Shown here piece after piece: positions 45,830-54,793 of a stretch of DNA of 64,000 nucleotides. Under the pieces are notes generated by a model. It was given only the letters and a program-made list of their open reading frames with translations. It was not told where the DNA came from and made no database searches. The DNA is taken from the NCBI GenBank assembly GCA_024693775.1, contig JAILKL010000076.1:20681-84680 (forward strand), given 5' to 3'. How positions within the stretch are numbered: position 1 is the first letter of the stretch; every line of letters starts with the position of its first letter. The stretch comes from Pseudobutyrivibrio sp. (GTDB lineage Bacteria > Bacillota > Clostridia > Lachnospirales > Lachnospiraceae). A program made the position numbers and the translations under genes.

Positions 45830-46471
45830 CTATTCTCCAATAATCTCACTAAGCTGAGAAATATCCTCGACCTTTGCAACGTAGCCATCCACTGATGCGC
45901 CGTAGCCGTAAGCGGCCCAGATAAAATCAACTCCTGCTACGTCGCAGGCATCCTTATCCCCCTGGATGTCGCCGATGTAAACCGGGTGCTTTATATTGTT
46001 TTTGGCCACCAATCCCTTTATATTATCTGCCTTTCCAAGGCCATTGTCACCGTAACAGATGAAATCAGTAAAATATTTTCCGTGGCCGGTGCGGTCTAGA
46101 TAAGTCTCGATGTATCCCGACTGACAATTGCTCACAATGTAAAGCTTTGTGCGCTTGCTCAAATCCTCTAGCACATTTTCAAGGCCAGGATATGTGGTAT
46201 CTGCATCGCTGATGGCCAAATCCGCCATCTCGTATTTCTCGCAAAGCTCTAAGGTCTTGTATCTTTTGGCTGGGTCTGGATCTGGAATGCTGGCGTCGGC
46301 AATGTCCGTCATGGTTTTGCCGAAAAGCCCCATTAATTTTTCCGGTGTAAATTCCACGTCGTAGCCCATTTCCTTTGCTGCGCGAGTCCAGCTGGCTGCG
46401 AAAACTGGAATGTTGTCCCAGATAGTTCCATCCATGTCAAAAATGATACCGTCTGTATTAATATTGCCCAT
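45830..46471 (-). CDS. HAD-superfamily phosphatase (phosphoglycolate-phosphatase-like)
   Basis: Soluble phosphatase with DxDGT nucleophile motif in IIFDMDGTIWDN at the N terminus, a helical cap (residues 20-90), motif II in LYIVSNCQSG, a Lys in GLGKADNIK and motif IV VYIGDIQGDKDA. The 213-residue size and cap type resemble phosphoglycolate phosphatase Gph or beta-phosphoglucomutase relatives; the substrate cannot be told. It is the first gene of a unit with the 138-residue protein and ansA. It diverges from ylmH. Confidence 0.82.
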   Translation of the reverse strand: MGNINTDGIIFDMDGTIWDNIPVFAASWTRAAKEMGYDVEFTPEKLMGLFGKTMTDIADASIPDPDPAKRYKTLELCEKYEMADLAISDADTTYPGLENVLEDLSKRTKLYIVSNCQSGYIETYLDRTGHGKYFTDFICYGDNGLGKADNIKGLVAKNNIKHPVYIGDIQGDKDACDVAGVDFIWAAYGYGASVDGYVAKVEDISQLSEIIGE

Positions 46472-46525
46472 AAAATCAACCTAACTTTCTACTATCAACT
46501 AGGTGCTATTTTACAATATTTTCGG

Positions 46526-46549
46526 TATAATGGGAACTCACAGGAAGGA
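46526..46549 (+). promoter_or_regulatory. ylmH -10 box and ribosome binding site
   Basis: TATAAT at 46526-46531 is a consensus -10 box about 25 bases before the ATG; the -35 region is weak (TGCTAT, spacing 16). AGGAAGGA at 46542-46549 precedes the ATG at 46556. Confidence 0.5.
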
Positions 46550-46555
46550 TTTAAT

Positions 46556-47323
46556 ATGAACGACGACGATATTCTCTTATATAAAAGATTAATCGAGCTC
46601 TCCAACAGGGCTTATCAAAACAACATATACACTTTCAGTGATTTTCTCAGCCTTAGCCAGCAGGACGTTTTGTACCAGGCGGCCAGGGATAAGGGATTTG
46701 CGCCTATTTCCTATGACCTCTTTGGTGGATATGAAAATTGCGAGCGAAAAATGGTGCGATTTGGCAGTGAAAAGGATTTTGGCTACGAGGTGGATTATCC
46801 TATTGTTTGCATCAAGGTGGAGCCTTTGGCCAAGAAATTTGCCAAGGAATACACTCATCGCGACTATCTGGGCAGCCTGATGAGTCTGGGAATTGATCGA
46901 AAAAAATTCGGCGATATCTTCGTGGATGGCATGGATGCGTATATCTATGCCGACGAATCTACCGCCGATTATCTCATGGAAAATTTTGTGTCCGTGGGAC
47001 GAAATTCTATTAAATGCTCGATTTCTGAGCTGCCTGAATCCTATATTCGCGAGGCCCTAAAGGAAATCACCATTCAGGTGGCTTCACCTAGGGTGGACGC
47101 CGTGATTGCAAAGGTCTACAACCTTTCTCGAAAGGATACCATCCCATATTTCATGGAGAAAAAGGTATCTGTAAACGGCCACATCGTGGAAAACAATGAC
47201 AAAACCCTATCTGAGGGCGACACTGTATCGGTCCGCGGATTTGGCAAATTTAACTACGTGCGCCAAGGCGGCGTTTCCAAAAAAGGAAAGCTGCACATGG
47301 ACATCGAAGTATTTGGTCGCTAG
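46556..47323 (+). CDS. ylmH: YlmH-family S4-domain RNA-binding protein
   Basis: A 255-residue YlmH protein. The N-terminal domain includes FAPISYDLFGGYENCERKM; the C-terminal S4 domain reads SPRVDAVIAKVYNLSRKDT, then MEKKVSVNGHIVENNDKTL and a basic tail. YlmH normally sits in the divisome cluster near ftsZ and has been linked with stalled-ribosome rescue; here it is a lone gene away from division genes. Its stop shares the palindrome CTAG with the convergent Nudix gene's stop (four-base overlap at 47320-47323). Confidence 0.9.
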   Translation: MNDDDILLYKRLIELSNRAYQNNIYTFSDFLSLSQQDVLYQAARDKGFAPISYDLFGGYENCERKMVRFGSEKDFGYEVDYPIVCIKVEPLAKKFAKEYTHRDYLGSLMSLGIDRKKFGDIFVDGMDAYIYADESTADYLMENFVSVGRNSIKCSISELPESYIREALKEITIQVASPRVDAVIAKVYNLSRKDTIPYFMEKKVSVNGHIVENNDKTLSEGDTVSVRGFGKFNYVRQGGVSKKGKLHMDIEVFGR

Positions 47324-48135
47324 CCTACCAGGAAGAAAAGCTCTGACATTCTATTGCCCACAATAGATTTGCCCTTTTCTCCAACTGACTCTACGCGGTC
47401 AGCCACCATAATTCTAAAGTTTGCTTTATAAAGGGTATGTCCCAATAAAAGCTCATATATTCTTTGTAAATCAGGTAATGTAAACTTTGGCGAAGCCATT
47501 GAAAATGGTAAGTTGGTGTACATTACCTCTTTTCTTAGCTGGGTCATAGCATCTACGATAATCTGCGCATGATCGAATGCTAATGAAGCGCCTCTAGGAT
47601 CAGAAGCGACTAGCTTTTCATAAGGAATAGTTCCATTTTTGAATTTCTTACGCTTTAAATTATATCGCATTTCAAAATCGCTATCTTTATCGTATATACG
47701 AATCATTTTATCCGTAAATTCGAAGTCAAACCATCTCGCCTCGGCAGCATCATCATTTCCCTTTACAATAGGTGTACGATTGACCAAGGCCATGTAAGAT
47801 ATGCTGATGACACGCATACGTGGGTCTCTATCTGGTTCTGAAAATGAGCCGATCTGCTCTAGGTAGACATTTTTGAGGCCTGTCTCCTGCTCCAGCTCAC
47901 GGCTGGCTGCCTCGCTAGTGCTCTCGTCCATTTTTACGAAACCACCTGGCAAAGCCCACTCTCCAATAAATGGATGGGCGCCACGTTTTACTAATAATAT
48001 CTTTAAGCCTGTAAGGCTTGCATTTGTTCCTAATACAACCATGTCTACTGTGACTGATGGTTTTTCATATTTGTTTGGATTATATTGTGCTAAATATTGT
48101 TCTTCTGTTAGTCCGTTTTTATCTAATTTTTCCAT
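47320..48135 (-). CDS. NrtR-like Nudix transcriptional regulator
   Basis: Residues 20-160 are a Nudix domain; residues 185-271 form a winged-helix domain like NrtR_WHD (LPDLQRIYELLLGHTLYKAN, then NFRIMVAD). The Nudix box reads G-x(5)-E-x(7)-RELEQETGL: the first Glu of the EE pair is Gln, so hydrolysis is probably lost, as in NrtR, which senses ADP-ribose and represses NAD genes. NadE and Nnr are immediately upstream on the same strand, supporting a role in NAD control. An active hydrolase cannot be fully excluded. A near-palindrome lies just before its start. Confidence 0.75.
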   Translation of the reverse strand: MEKLDKNGLTEEQYLAQYNPNKYEKPSVTVDMVVLGTNASLTGLKILLVKRGAHPFIGEWALPGGFVKMDESTSEAASRELEQETGLKNVYLEQIGSFSEPDRDPRMRVISISYMALVNRTPIVKGNDDAAEARWFDFEFTDKMIRIYDKDSDFEMRYNLKRKKFKNGTIPYEKLVASDPRGASLAFDHAQIIVDAMTQLRKEVMYTNLPFSMASPKFTLPDLQRIYELLLGHTLYKANFRIMVADRVESVGEKGKSIVGNRMSELFFLVG

Positions 48136-48154
48136 AATCCCTCACTTTCTTAAG

Positions 48155-48170
48155 TAGTAATATAATACTA
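48155..48170. promoter_or_regulatory. candidate operator of the NrtR-like gene
   Basis: TAGTAATATAATACTA is a 16-base near-palindrome (14 of 16 symmetric), 20 bases upstream of the Nudix regulator gene and 21 bases downstream of the nadE stop. It could be the binding site of the regulator itself. It does not closely match known NrtR boxes I remember, so this is a prediction. Confidence 0.45.
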
Positions 48171-48190
48171 GTTAGGGATCGTGTCAACAA

Positions 48191-48940
48191 TTATAAACGC
48201 TTAAATGCAGGCATTAATTGAAGCTTGTGAAGATTTGCAGCGTGTTTTCTGTCTATTATTTTTTTCAGGTCTTCTGGAATATCTGCATTTTTATCTGATA
48301 TATATTCATCAAGCTGTGCGTACTTAAATCCTAGCTTGTCCTCATCTGACATTCCTGACAATCCATCGGATGGAGTTTTGTGTACTAGCTGATCTGGAAG
48401 ACCTAGATATTCGCCAATCTGAAGCACCTCTGTCACTGTGAAATCCTGTAGCAAAGAAACATCCCCGGCAGCATCACCGTATTTTGTGGAATAACCTACG
48501 TAATCCTCTGAGGCATTGCAGGTATTTACCACAAAGGATGTCACTGGCTGGCCCTGGGCTGCAGCATAGAGTGTAGACATGCGAAGGCGTGGAGCCAAAT
48601 TTATCTTTAAATCCTTTGTAACCTCAAATGACTTAGCATTTGCAAATGTGGCAAGGGCTGCGTTGTAATAGTCTGTGATTGGTACAATTTCATTTGGAAT
48701 CTGAAGGAAATCTACGAGCAATTTTGCATCGTCAAGGTCTGACATCTCGCCGTTTGGCATGATGATTCCCAAAACTCTATCGGCGCCGAGGGCTTCCTTT
48801 AAAACAGCTGCTGTAACTGATGAATCCTTTCCGCCTGAGATGCCGATGATGGCACGTGTGTCCTCTCCAAATCTATTAAACCAGTCCTTTGTGTACTGGA
48901 TTAAAGCCTTTGTCTGCTTTTCTACGTCAAATTCTCTCAT
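48191..48940 (-). CDS. nadE: NH3-dependent NAD+ synthetase
   Basis: Converts nicotinic acid adenine dinucleotide plus ammonia to NAD+. ISGGKDSSVTAAVLKEALG is the PP-loop SGGKDS motif, PITDYYNAALATFANA and ARLRMSTLYAAAQ are NadE blocks, and PSDGLSGMSDEDKLGFKYAQLDEY is the C-terminal signature. At 249 residues it lacks the nitrilase domain, so it uses free ammonia. The ATG at 48940 has AAAGGA about nine bases upstream; a longer ATG at 48958 would place that site inside the gene. Lies between nnr and the NrtR-like gene on one strand. Confidence 0.94.
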   Translation of the reverse strand: MREFDVEKQTKALIQYTKDWFNRFGEDTRAIIGISGGKDSSVTAAVLKEALGADRVLGIIMPNGEMSDLDDAKLLVDFLQIPNEIVPITDYYNAALATFANAKSFEVTKDLKINLAPRLRMSTLYAAAQGQPVTSFVVNTCNASEDYVGYSTKYGDAAGDVSLLQDFTVTEVLQIGEYLGLPDQLVHKTPSDGLSGMSDEDKLGFKYAQLDEYISDKNADIPEDLKKIIDRKHAANLHKLQLMPAFKRL

Positions 48941-48984
48941 TTTTATATCCTTTCTCATGTTGGTATTCTTGATTTCCTAGGAGA

Positions 48985-50466
48985 TCAAAATCTATGAATG
49001 TTTTCAATAATATCGGAAGCCAGCACTGCTCTGGTGCCCAGCTCCTCTGATGCCATGTGGCCTGCTGCGCCATGAATATATGTGGCCGCCAGCACTGCTA
49101 TCTGCGGCAAAATCTTTTGTCCTACAAATGATGAAACAATGCCTGCTAGCACATCACCAGAACCTGGAGTGGCTAGGCCTTCATCACCTGAGGTAACATA
49201 ATTTATCGTATTTGCGGATGCAATTATGGTTGTGAAATTTTTTAATATCACCGTGATTTTATATTCATCTGCAAAGCTCTTTGCCACGTTTTCCATGTCA
49301 TTATTAATCTGAGCCACCGGTGTGCCGCACAATCTCTCCATTTCTTTTAAATGTGGAGTGATTATAATAGGTGCTTTTGCTGCGGCCTGCTTTAGCAATT
49401 CTTTGTTTTGGGCGGCAATGTTTAGACCATCTGCATCTATAATCATTGGCTTTGATGGGTTTTCCAATACCGTCTTTACGATATCTTGAGAAAGCTCTGA
49501 GGTGCCAAGGCCTGGGCCCATTAGAATAGTATCTGCCCAGCTAATTTGCTGTAATAATTCTTCTTTATTATATTCTGTGTAGCCTAGGTACATGGCCTCC
49601 GGCAATCCCTGCTGGATGGAAGCTATGTTATTGGTGTGGGTGTAAATTTTTACCAAACCAGTGCCTGCGCGAAGGGCCGCCTTTGCTGACAAATAGCAGG
49701 CTCCGTAAATATTTTTGCTACCGGCAATCACCAAGAGCTTTCCACAGGTGCCCTTATTGGCATCTACAGGTCTAGGTGGTAGTAGGTGCAAAATATCGCT
49801 ATCCACAATGGTTGCGAAGCTGTCCTTTTCTCGGTCAAGATAAATACCAACGTCTGCTACAATGACTTTGCCCGCGGCCTTTTTACAATCGCCTAAAACC
49901 AGTCCTTTTTTCATATATGCAAAGGTCACTGTGGTGTGAGCCTGTACTCCCACCTGCCCCAAAAGCTTTCCACAATCGGCATCGTAGCCGGATGGGATAT
50001 CCACCGCAACCACCTGCAATGCACACTGATTCATAAGCTGAGCGGCATATTCGAATTGCCCTGAAAGTCCTCTGGTCAAGCCAATTCCAAACATGGCATC
50101 CACCACAAGGTCTGCCTTTTCAAAGGCTTCTTCATCAATATCATATTCTATTTTGAGGCCGTAGCTTTCTGCCATGGCTATTTCCGAAGAAAGCTGCTCC
50201 GTGAATTTTTCCTGATTTCCTAAAACGATACAGCGTACATTTTTTCCGGCAATTTTTAGCATTCTAGCTATTGCGACTCCGTCGCCGCCATTATTGCCCG
50301 GTCCGCAAACCACTGTAATGTTTAGCGCTTCTTTAAAATTTGTTCTGATTTCCACCGCAACGCTTAGGGCTGCGCGCTCCATTAACACCAGCGATGGCAC
50401 GTGATGCTCTTCTATTGTGCGCTGGTCACAACGCCTCATGGTGGCACTATCTAGAATTTCCTTCAT
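48985..50466 (-). CDS. nnr: bifunctional NAD(P)H-hydrate epimerase/dehydratase Nnr
   Basis: Repairs hydrated NAD(P)H. Residues 1-215 are the YjeF_N epimerase (TVVCGPGNNGGDGVAIARML, DAMFGIGLTRGLSG, VDIPSGYDADCG); residues 225-493 the ADP-dependent dehydratase (NKGTCGKLLVIAGS, LMGPGLG, PMIIDADGLN, and TPGSGDVLAGIVSSFV). Length 493 fits the fused enzyme. GAGGAG precedes the ATG. It is upstream of nadE and the NrtR-like regulator, making a small NAD(P) maintenance group. No damage or unusual substitutions are visible. Confidence 0.95.
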   Translation of the reverse strand: MKEILDSATMRRCDQRTIEEHHVPSLVLMERAALSVAVEIRTNFKEALNITVVCGPGNNGGDGVAIARMLKIAGKNVRCIVLGNQEKFTEQLSSEIAMAESYGLKIEYDIDEEAFEKADLVVDAMFGIGLTRGLSGQFEYAAQLMNQCALQVVAVDIPSGYDADCGKLLGQVGVQAHTTVTFAYMKKGLVLGDCKKAAGKVIVADVGIYLDREKDSFATIVDSDILHLLPPRPVDANKGTCGKLLVIAGSKNIYGACYLSAKAALRAGTGLVKIYTHTNNIASIQQGLPEAMYLGYTEYNKEELLQQISWADTILMGPGLGTSELSQDIVKTVLENPSKPMIIDADGLNIAAQNKELLKQAAAKAPIIITPHLKEMERLCGTPVAQINNDMENVAKSFADEYKITVILKNFTTIIASANTINYVTSGDEGLATPGSGDVLAGIVSSFVGQKILPQIAVLAATYIHGAAGHMASEELGTRAVLASDIIENIHRF

Positions 50467-50575
50467 GGCTTCTCCTCAAATTTTATATCAGTGAATCCTC
50501 ATATCATAAGTGCTATAATTATTTTTATCATTATGATTATAGAATAAAACTAAAACGAATACGAGGAGATTTGAT

Positions 50576-51652
50576 TTGAAAAAGAAGATTGTGATTGCAC
50601 TCTGGATTTCTTTGATTGCTCTGATTATTGCCTTTGGCAGCTTAGTCGTTTATCAAAATAAACTAGAAGCTGAGGAAGCTCGCATAGAGCAAGAAGCTCA
50701 GGAGGAGGCTGACAAAAAAGCTGCCGAGGAGGAAGCCGCAAAGAAAGCCGCCGAAGAAGAAAAAAAGAAAGCCGAGGAAGCAAAGCTAGACGAGAACGGC
50801 TATTCCTACACAGATTATGAGGCCACAATGTATGCCGTTTCAAAGGCCACCGTTCGAGAGCTTCCAAACGATACCGCCGATATTATTGGAACACTCAGCG
50901 TCGATACTATTGTAAAAATCGTGGCCAAATGTGATCAGGAGGATTACTATAAAATCGCTGTTAACGGCGACTATGGCTACATTAGCTTTGATGATGTTTC
51001 TGAGGATTACATTGATATTCCTCTTCCAAAGGCTGACAAGGCAATTCCTACCGCCACAAAGGATATTTTATTTATTGGAAATTCCATCACAAAGTACCCT
51101 CACACCGAGGACTGGTGGGGTTCAAACTGGGGATGTGGCGCCACAACCGCAGCCAATGACTATGTTCATTTGACCGTAGCCGCAAAGGGCTACACCTCAT
51201 ATGACGCAATGTCCATGCGTGCCTGGGAATTTTCAAACACACGTAATTACGAATTGGACGACATTGATCCATATATTACCAACTATCAGTATTCAACTAT
51301 TGTTATTGAACTAGGCGAAAATGTAAAAGGTCACGAGAATCATTTCAAAGAAGATTTTACAGACATGATTTCATACATCCGCCAGTACAATCCACATGCT
51401 CGCATCGTGATTCTAGACAACTTCTGGAAATACGACAGCATTATCAGCACAAAGAAGGCTGTAGCTTCCGAGACTGGCTGCACCTTTGTATCACTTGCCG
51501 GTGTGCAGGGCGTTGCTGACTACCAGCTACAGGTAGGTGACACCTACACCGACGGCACCGGAGTCACATACACTATAGGAACATTCCTGGCTGGCCACCC
51601 AAATGATGCTGGGTTCGCTGCCATTGCAGAAAAGCTCATTGCAGCACTGTAG
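50576..51652 (+). CDS. membrane-anchored SGNH/GDSL hydrolase with SH3-like domain
   Basis: TTG start with GAGGAG seven bases upstream. Residues 1-26 form a signal anchor, 30-70 an Ala/Glu/Lys-rich coiled coil, and 80-140 an SH3-like domain (ATVRELPNDTADIIGTLSVD, YYKIAVNGDYGYISFDDV). Residues 160-358 are an SGNH hydrolase: DILFIGNSITKYP (block I, GNS for GDS), VIELGENVKG (block III) and GHPNDAGFAAIAEKL (block V Asp/His pair). It probably acts outside the cell as an esterase on acetylated glycans, fitting the O-acetylation genes across the terminator, but its target is not proved. The stop codon abuts a 162-bp inverted repeat. Confidence 0.82.
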   Translation: MKKKIVIALWISLIALIIAFGSLVVYQNKLEAEEARIEQEAQEEADKKAAEEEAAKKAAEEEKKKAEEAKLDENGYSYTDYEATMYAVSKATVRELPNDTADIIGTLSVDTIVKIVAKCDQEDYYKIAVNGDYGYISFDDVSEDYIDIPLPKADKAIPTATKDILFIGNSITKYPHTEDWWGSNWGCGATTAANDYVHLTVAAKGYTSYDAMSMRAWEFSNTRNYELDDIDPYITNYQYSTIVIELGENVKGHENHFKEDFTDMISYIRQYNPHARIVILDNFWKYDSIISTKKAVASETGCTFVSLAGVQGVADYQLQVGDTYTDGTGVTYTIGTFLAGHPNDAGFAAIAEKLIAAL

Positions 51653-51813
51653 AATTAGAAGGCTCACGTAAACATTAATTTTTGAACACCCTGTTACGTA
51701 TACAATTACATATATCCTTTTTAGTATCGCTTCGCTATATTCACTAAAAAGAACATATGTAATTGTATACTACAGGGTGTTTTTTATTATTAATTACGCG
51801 AGCCTGCTGATTC
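51652..51813. repeat. 162-bp imperfect inverted repeat
   Basis: Outer arms GAATTAGAAGGCTC (51652-51665) and GAGCCTGCTGATTC (51800-51813) match at 12 of 14, GGCTCACGTAA pairs with TTACGCGAGCC, and after a looser stretch AACACCCTG, GTATACAATTACATAT and CTTTTTAGT pair with their complements ending near 51743. The central loop holds about 17 bases (ATCGCTTCGCTATATTC). The inner part followed by TTTTTT could end transcription of the upstream hydrolase gene. Its size is far beyond a normal terminator and suggests a mobile miniature element or a structured RNA. Confidence 0.75.
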
Positions 51814-51827
51814 GACTGTGGCTGGTC

Positions 51828-51860
51828 GCCGCATTTTTTCTGTTTTCTTTTTTATGCGGC
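51828..51860. other. hairpin with all-pyrimidine loop
   Basis: GCCGCAT and ATGCGGC (seven pairs) enclose a 19-base loop made only of T and C apart from one G. It lies between the long inverted repeat and the terminator. Confidence 0.45.
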
Positions 51861-51877
51861 GAATTGTCTAATTAAAT

Positions 51878-51919
51878 AGAGCCCTTATTACTTTTAAATC
51901 AAGTAATAAGGGCTCTTTA
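51878..51919. terminator. bidirectional terminator between convergent genes
   Basis: AGAGCCCTTATTACTT and AAGTAATAAGGGCTCT form a perfect sixteen-pair stem with a seven-base loop, 14 bases from the stop of the AlgJ-like gene, with short T-rich tracts on both sides. Confidence 0.8.
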
Positions 51920-51932
51920 CAATTTCCCGCAT

Positions 51933-53216
51933 CTATTTCAACACATTAATAGTCCTCTGGATTGTGTTGAAGGCTTCGTAGTCGTAGCGTTCTACGGCTT
52001 CTATTACTATTATGTTGGAGTTTTTGATATCGTCGTGGATTTCGGACATGTAGTCTCTGTGGCAGAAGGTGCAGGTGGCGAAATCCTTGGCTAAGTATGG
52101 TGCCATGTTTACTCTAAAGCTGTCGCCGATAAGGCAGAGGCTCTGCTGATTTGGCGAGGTGCTGGTGGTGTGGCAAATCATTGCCTCTGGGTCGTCTAGG
52201 CCTTCTACTGTAATGTCAGGACGGTAGTCCACGGTGAGCTCTGTGTCATCATGGGTGACCATGGAATCTGGGATGCCCATGTAGGTGTAGAGCTCGTATT
52301 TGTCGGCATCCTGGGTGCCGGTGGCCCACTGCAATGGGTAGGTCTGCTCCATGCCCATGGCGGCGTACAATGCATTGGTTCCAAATAGCGCTCCCATGTG
52401 GTTCCAATGAGTGTCATATTTATAATAGGTCTGGCACATGCCTGTGGCATTTATGGATTCTGTCAGTGGATAAATATATGGTGTGCTGCAGTTTTCATTG
52501 ATATAGCTATGAATAACCTGCTCGCGCTTGTACGTATTTACGATATCCACCGTTGGCATGTACTGGGAATAAACCTGGGATTTGTTTGGGGCAATGTAGA
52601 TGTACAATTGCTTTCCCTGGGCATTACACAGCTCCTGCAGCTCGTTGACCTTGCTGGAGTAGCTGGCCAATTCTTCTTGGCTTGGAATATTGGTGCCCTG
52701 ATAGCATTCTATCTCGTTTTCTCCATACAAGAACAGCCAACCATCTCTAGCGACTATAACATCCTGGTAGGTGTGCAATGCATAATAATCATCTGGAGTC
52801 TCCTCCACAACCTCTTCTGGCACCTCCTCAGCAGGTACTATCGGCTCATTTGTAGCCTCTGAATCCGCAGTTTCTGTAGAGTTTTCCTTGTTTGCAGTGT
52901 AAAAATATGAACCGATGGAATTGGCTGCGGTCTGATATTTTTCATCCATAAAATCATTTAAGTCCTTGTACCAGGAAATAAATGTGTATCTAAATGGAAT
53001 TCTGTCATCAATGAAGGCTGATACACTCTCACCTGTGCTCATGAGATTTTTCCACTCAATCTGAGCCATATCACGCTTCTCAGTCTCCACGGTAGAGACC
53101 TTTTCAAAGGTCTTTGGAGAAATCACGCGAAGTGCACCCCCAGCAACCCACGGAAAAACAAGAATTCCTAGGAATATCAATATGAATATTTTATTCTTCA
53201 AACGTGTAAAATTCAT
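51933..53216 (-). CDS. AlgJ/AlgX-like DHHW-family SGNH protein
   Basis: A 427-residue protein with an N-terminal signal anchor (residues 9-28), a Glu/Pro-rich linker (120-155) and an SGNH-like domain. YKYDTHWNHMGA near residue 285 is the DTHW catalytic motif and LIGDSFRVNMAPYL near 375 holds the nucleophile Ser, as in the AlgJ/AlgX/PatB O-acetyl or acyl transferases. It follows an MBOAT gene, the usual partner that brings acetyl groups across the membrane. Together they probably O-acetylate an exported polysaccharide outside the cell. The family is called DHHW in Firmicutes; polymer target unknown. Confidence 0.84.
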   Translation of the reverse strand: MNFTRLKNKIFILIFLGILVFPWVAGGALRVISPKTFEKVSTVETEKRDMAQIEWKNLMSTGESVSAFIDDRIPFRYTFISWYKDLNDFMDEKYQTAANSIGSYFYTANKENSTETADSEATNEPIVPAEEVPEEVVEETPDDYYALHTYQDVIVARDGWLFLYGENEIECYQGTNIPSQEELASYSSKVNELQELCNAQGKQLYIYIAPNKSQVYSQYMPTVDIVNTYKREQVIHSYINENCSTPYIYPLTESINATGMCQTYYKYDTHWNHMGALFGTNALYAAMGMEQTYPLQWATGTQDADKYELYTYMGIPDSMVTHDDTELTVDYRPDITVEGLDDPEAMICHTTSTSPNQQSLCLIGDSFRVNMAPYLAKDFATCTFCHRDYMSEIHDDIKNSNIIVIEAVERYDYEAFNTIQRTINVLK

Positions 53217-53273
53217 AGTTACTCCTACTTACTACTAAATATACTCACTGTAATTAAACTATTTTTTCAGCCC

Positions 53274-54740
53274 CTAGAACTGATAATAAATAAATGGATT
53301 GTAGGTGCCGTTCACTAGGAAAAGCATGCTAACTAGTAAAATCAGCAGGCATACAACCATGTTTCCCTTTACTGCCTTTACACTCATGTGAGCCTGGACG
53401 AAACCGCCGAAGAGGGCTGCTGCTATGAAGGCAATTACTCCCATTCCTGACATGTAGTTTAATAAATTCAAGACATTTATTCCGCCTACGAACATGCGGA
53501 AAATGTAGGTGCCTGCCATCATGATGGTGTCTGCTCTAAATACTACCCAAAGTATTGTCACCACAATAAAAATCAACATTCGATTGAGGAACTTGATAGG
53601 ATTTTTTTCTAATATTTCTCCAAACCAAAGTCGCTCGAATATTAAAAGCAATCCATAAACCACGCCCCACACAAGGAAGGTCCAGTTGGCTCCGTGCCAG
53701 ATTCCTGTTAATAGGAACACTACAAAAATGTGCTGGCAGGTCTTTTTCATGGTGCAACGGCTGCCTCCAAGCGGAATATATACATAGTCTCTGAACCAGG
53801 TGGACAGAGAAATATGCCAACGACGCCAGAATTCTCGAATGGATTCTGAGCGATATGGATGATTAAAGTTTTCTTTGAAATCAAAGCCAAACATTTTTCC
53901 TAGGCCAATGGCCATATCTGAGTATCCGCTAAAATCATAGTAAATCTGGAAGGTGTAGCATATAGCGCCAAGCCAGGCTGTAGTGGCATCCAATGTGGAG
54001 ATGTTTCCTGCCCAAATATTGTCTACAATCTGTGCTAACGTATTTGCGATAATTACCTTTTTGCCTAACCCAAAGCAGAATCTTTTGATGCCCTCGGCAA
54101 ATTCATAGGAACCCACGGAGCGTTCGGTGAGCTGGCCTGCGATATCGCGATAATGCACGATTGGTCCTGCTATCAGCTGTGGGAAGCAGGAAATATACAG
54201 GGCAAAATACAGGATGTTGCTTTGGATTTCCACCTGCTGATTGTATACATCGATTACATAGCTAAGTGCCTGGAAGGTAAAAAATGATATGCCCACTGGC
54301 AGGATAATCTCTGGTATGCCTAGGGCTCCCGTGCCTACTCCGGCAAAAGCATTTGAAAATCTTTCTGAAATTGTAAAGTCACCGCCGAAAAACAGGTTTT
54401 CAATTGTGGCTATGAATAGGTTGAAATATTTAAAGAAAAACAGGATACCTAAGTCCAGCACAACTATTGCTATTAATCCGCATTTACGGAATGTATCCCC
54501 GTGTCGTTCCGCAGAGCAAAGAAACCCTCCAGCCCAGTTTATAAAAATAACTATGCCTATTAGCAGGAGGTATTTCACTCCGCCAAAGGCATAGAAAAAT
54601 AGGCTGAATAAAAGCAAAATAATGTTGCTGAGCTTTATCCTGTCATTGTATGACCCGCCTACGAGTCTGGGAATACCGTAGTATGCCAGCAGACATATAG
54701 GCAGAAATATTGTGGTAAATATAAGTGAACTAAATACCAA
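53274..54740 (-). CDS. MBOAT-family O-acyltransferase (AlgI/DltB-like)
   Basis: Polytopic membrane acyltransferase of 488 residues with about ten hydrophobic segments. The active-site His lies in LTGIWHGANWTFLVWG near residue 355, and EFWRRWHISLSTWFRDYVYI is the AlgI/DltB signature stretch. It moves acyl groups from a cytoplasmic donor to an acceptor, here likely the AlgJ-like partner 57 bases downstream. The start is TTG with AAGGGAG seven bases before it. It is closer to AlgI than to DltB because an AlgJ-like partner, not DltD, follows. Confidence 0.92.
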   Translation of the reverse strand: MVFSSLIFTTIFLPICLLAYYGIPRLVGGSYNDRIKLSNIILLLFSLFFYAFGGVKYLLLIGIVIFINWAGGFLCSAERHGDTFRKCGLIAIVVLDLGILFFFKYFNLFIATIENLFFGGDFTISERFSNAFAGVGTGALGIPEIILPVGISFFTFQALSYVIDVYNQQVEIQSNILYFALYISCFPQLIAGPIVHYRDIAGQLTERSVGSYEFAEGIKRFCFGLGKKVIIANTLAQIVDNIWAGNISTLDATTAWLGAICYTFQIYYDFSGYSDMAIGLGKMFGFDFKENFNHPYRSESIREFWRRWHISLSTWFRDYVYIPLGGSRCTMKKTCQHIFVVFLLTGIWHGANWTFLVWGVVYGLLLIFERLWFGEILEKNPIKFLNRMLIFIVVTILWVVFRADTIMMAGTYIFRMFVGGINVLNLLNYMSGMGVIAFIAAALFGGFVQAHMSVKAVKGNMVVCLLILLVSMLFLVNGTYNPFIYYQF

Positions 54741-54793
54741 AATTATCTCCCTTTATCTTTCCACAGTTTAGAATTTCTATTTTAGATCAAATT

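Noticed and set aside
52398-52862. 154-residue plus-strand frame opposite the AlgJ-like gene
   Set aside because: Antisense shadow; hydrophobic content mirrors codons of the real gene.
53274-54740. dlt operon component (DltB)
   Set aside because: No DltA, DltC or DltD adjacent; the partner is AlgJ/AlgX-like, so AlgI-type O-acetylation fits better.
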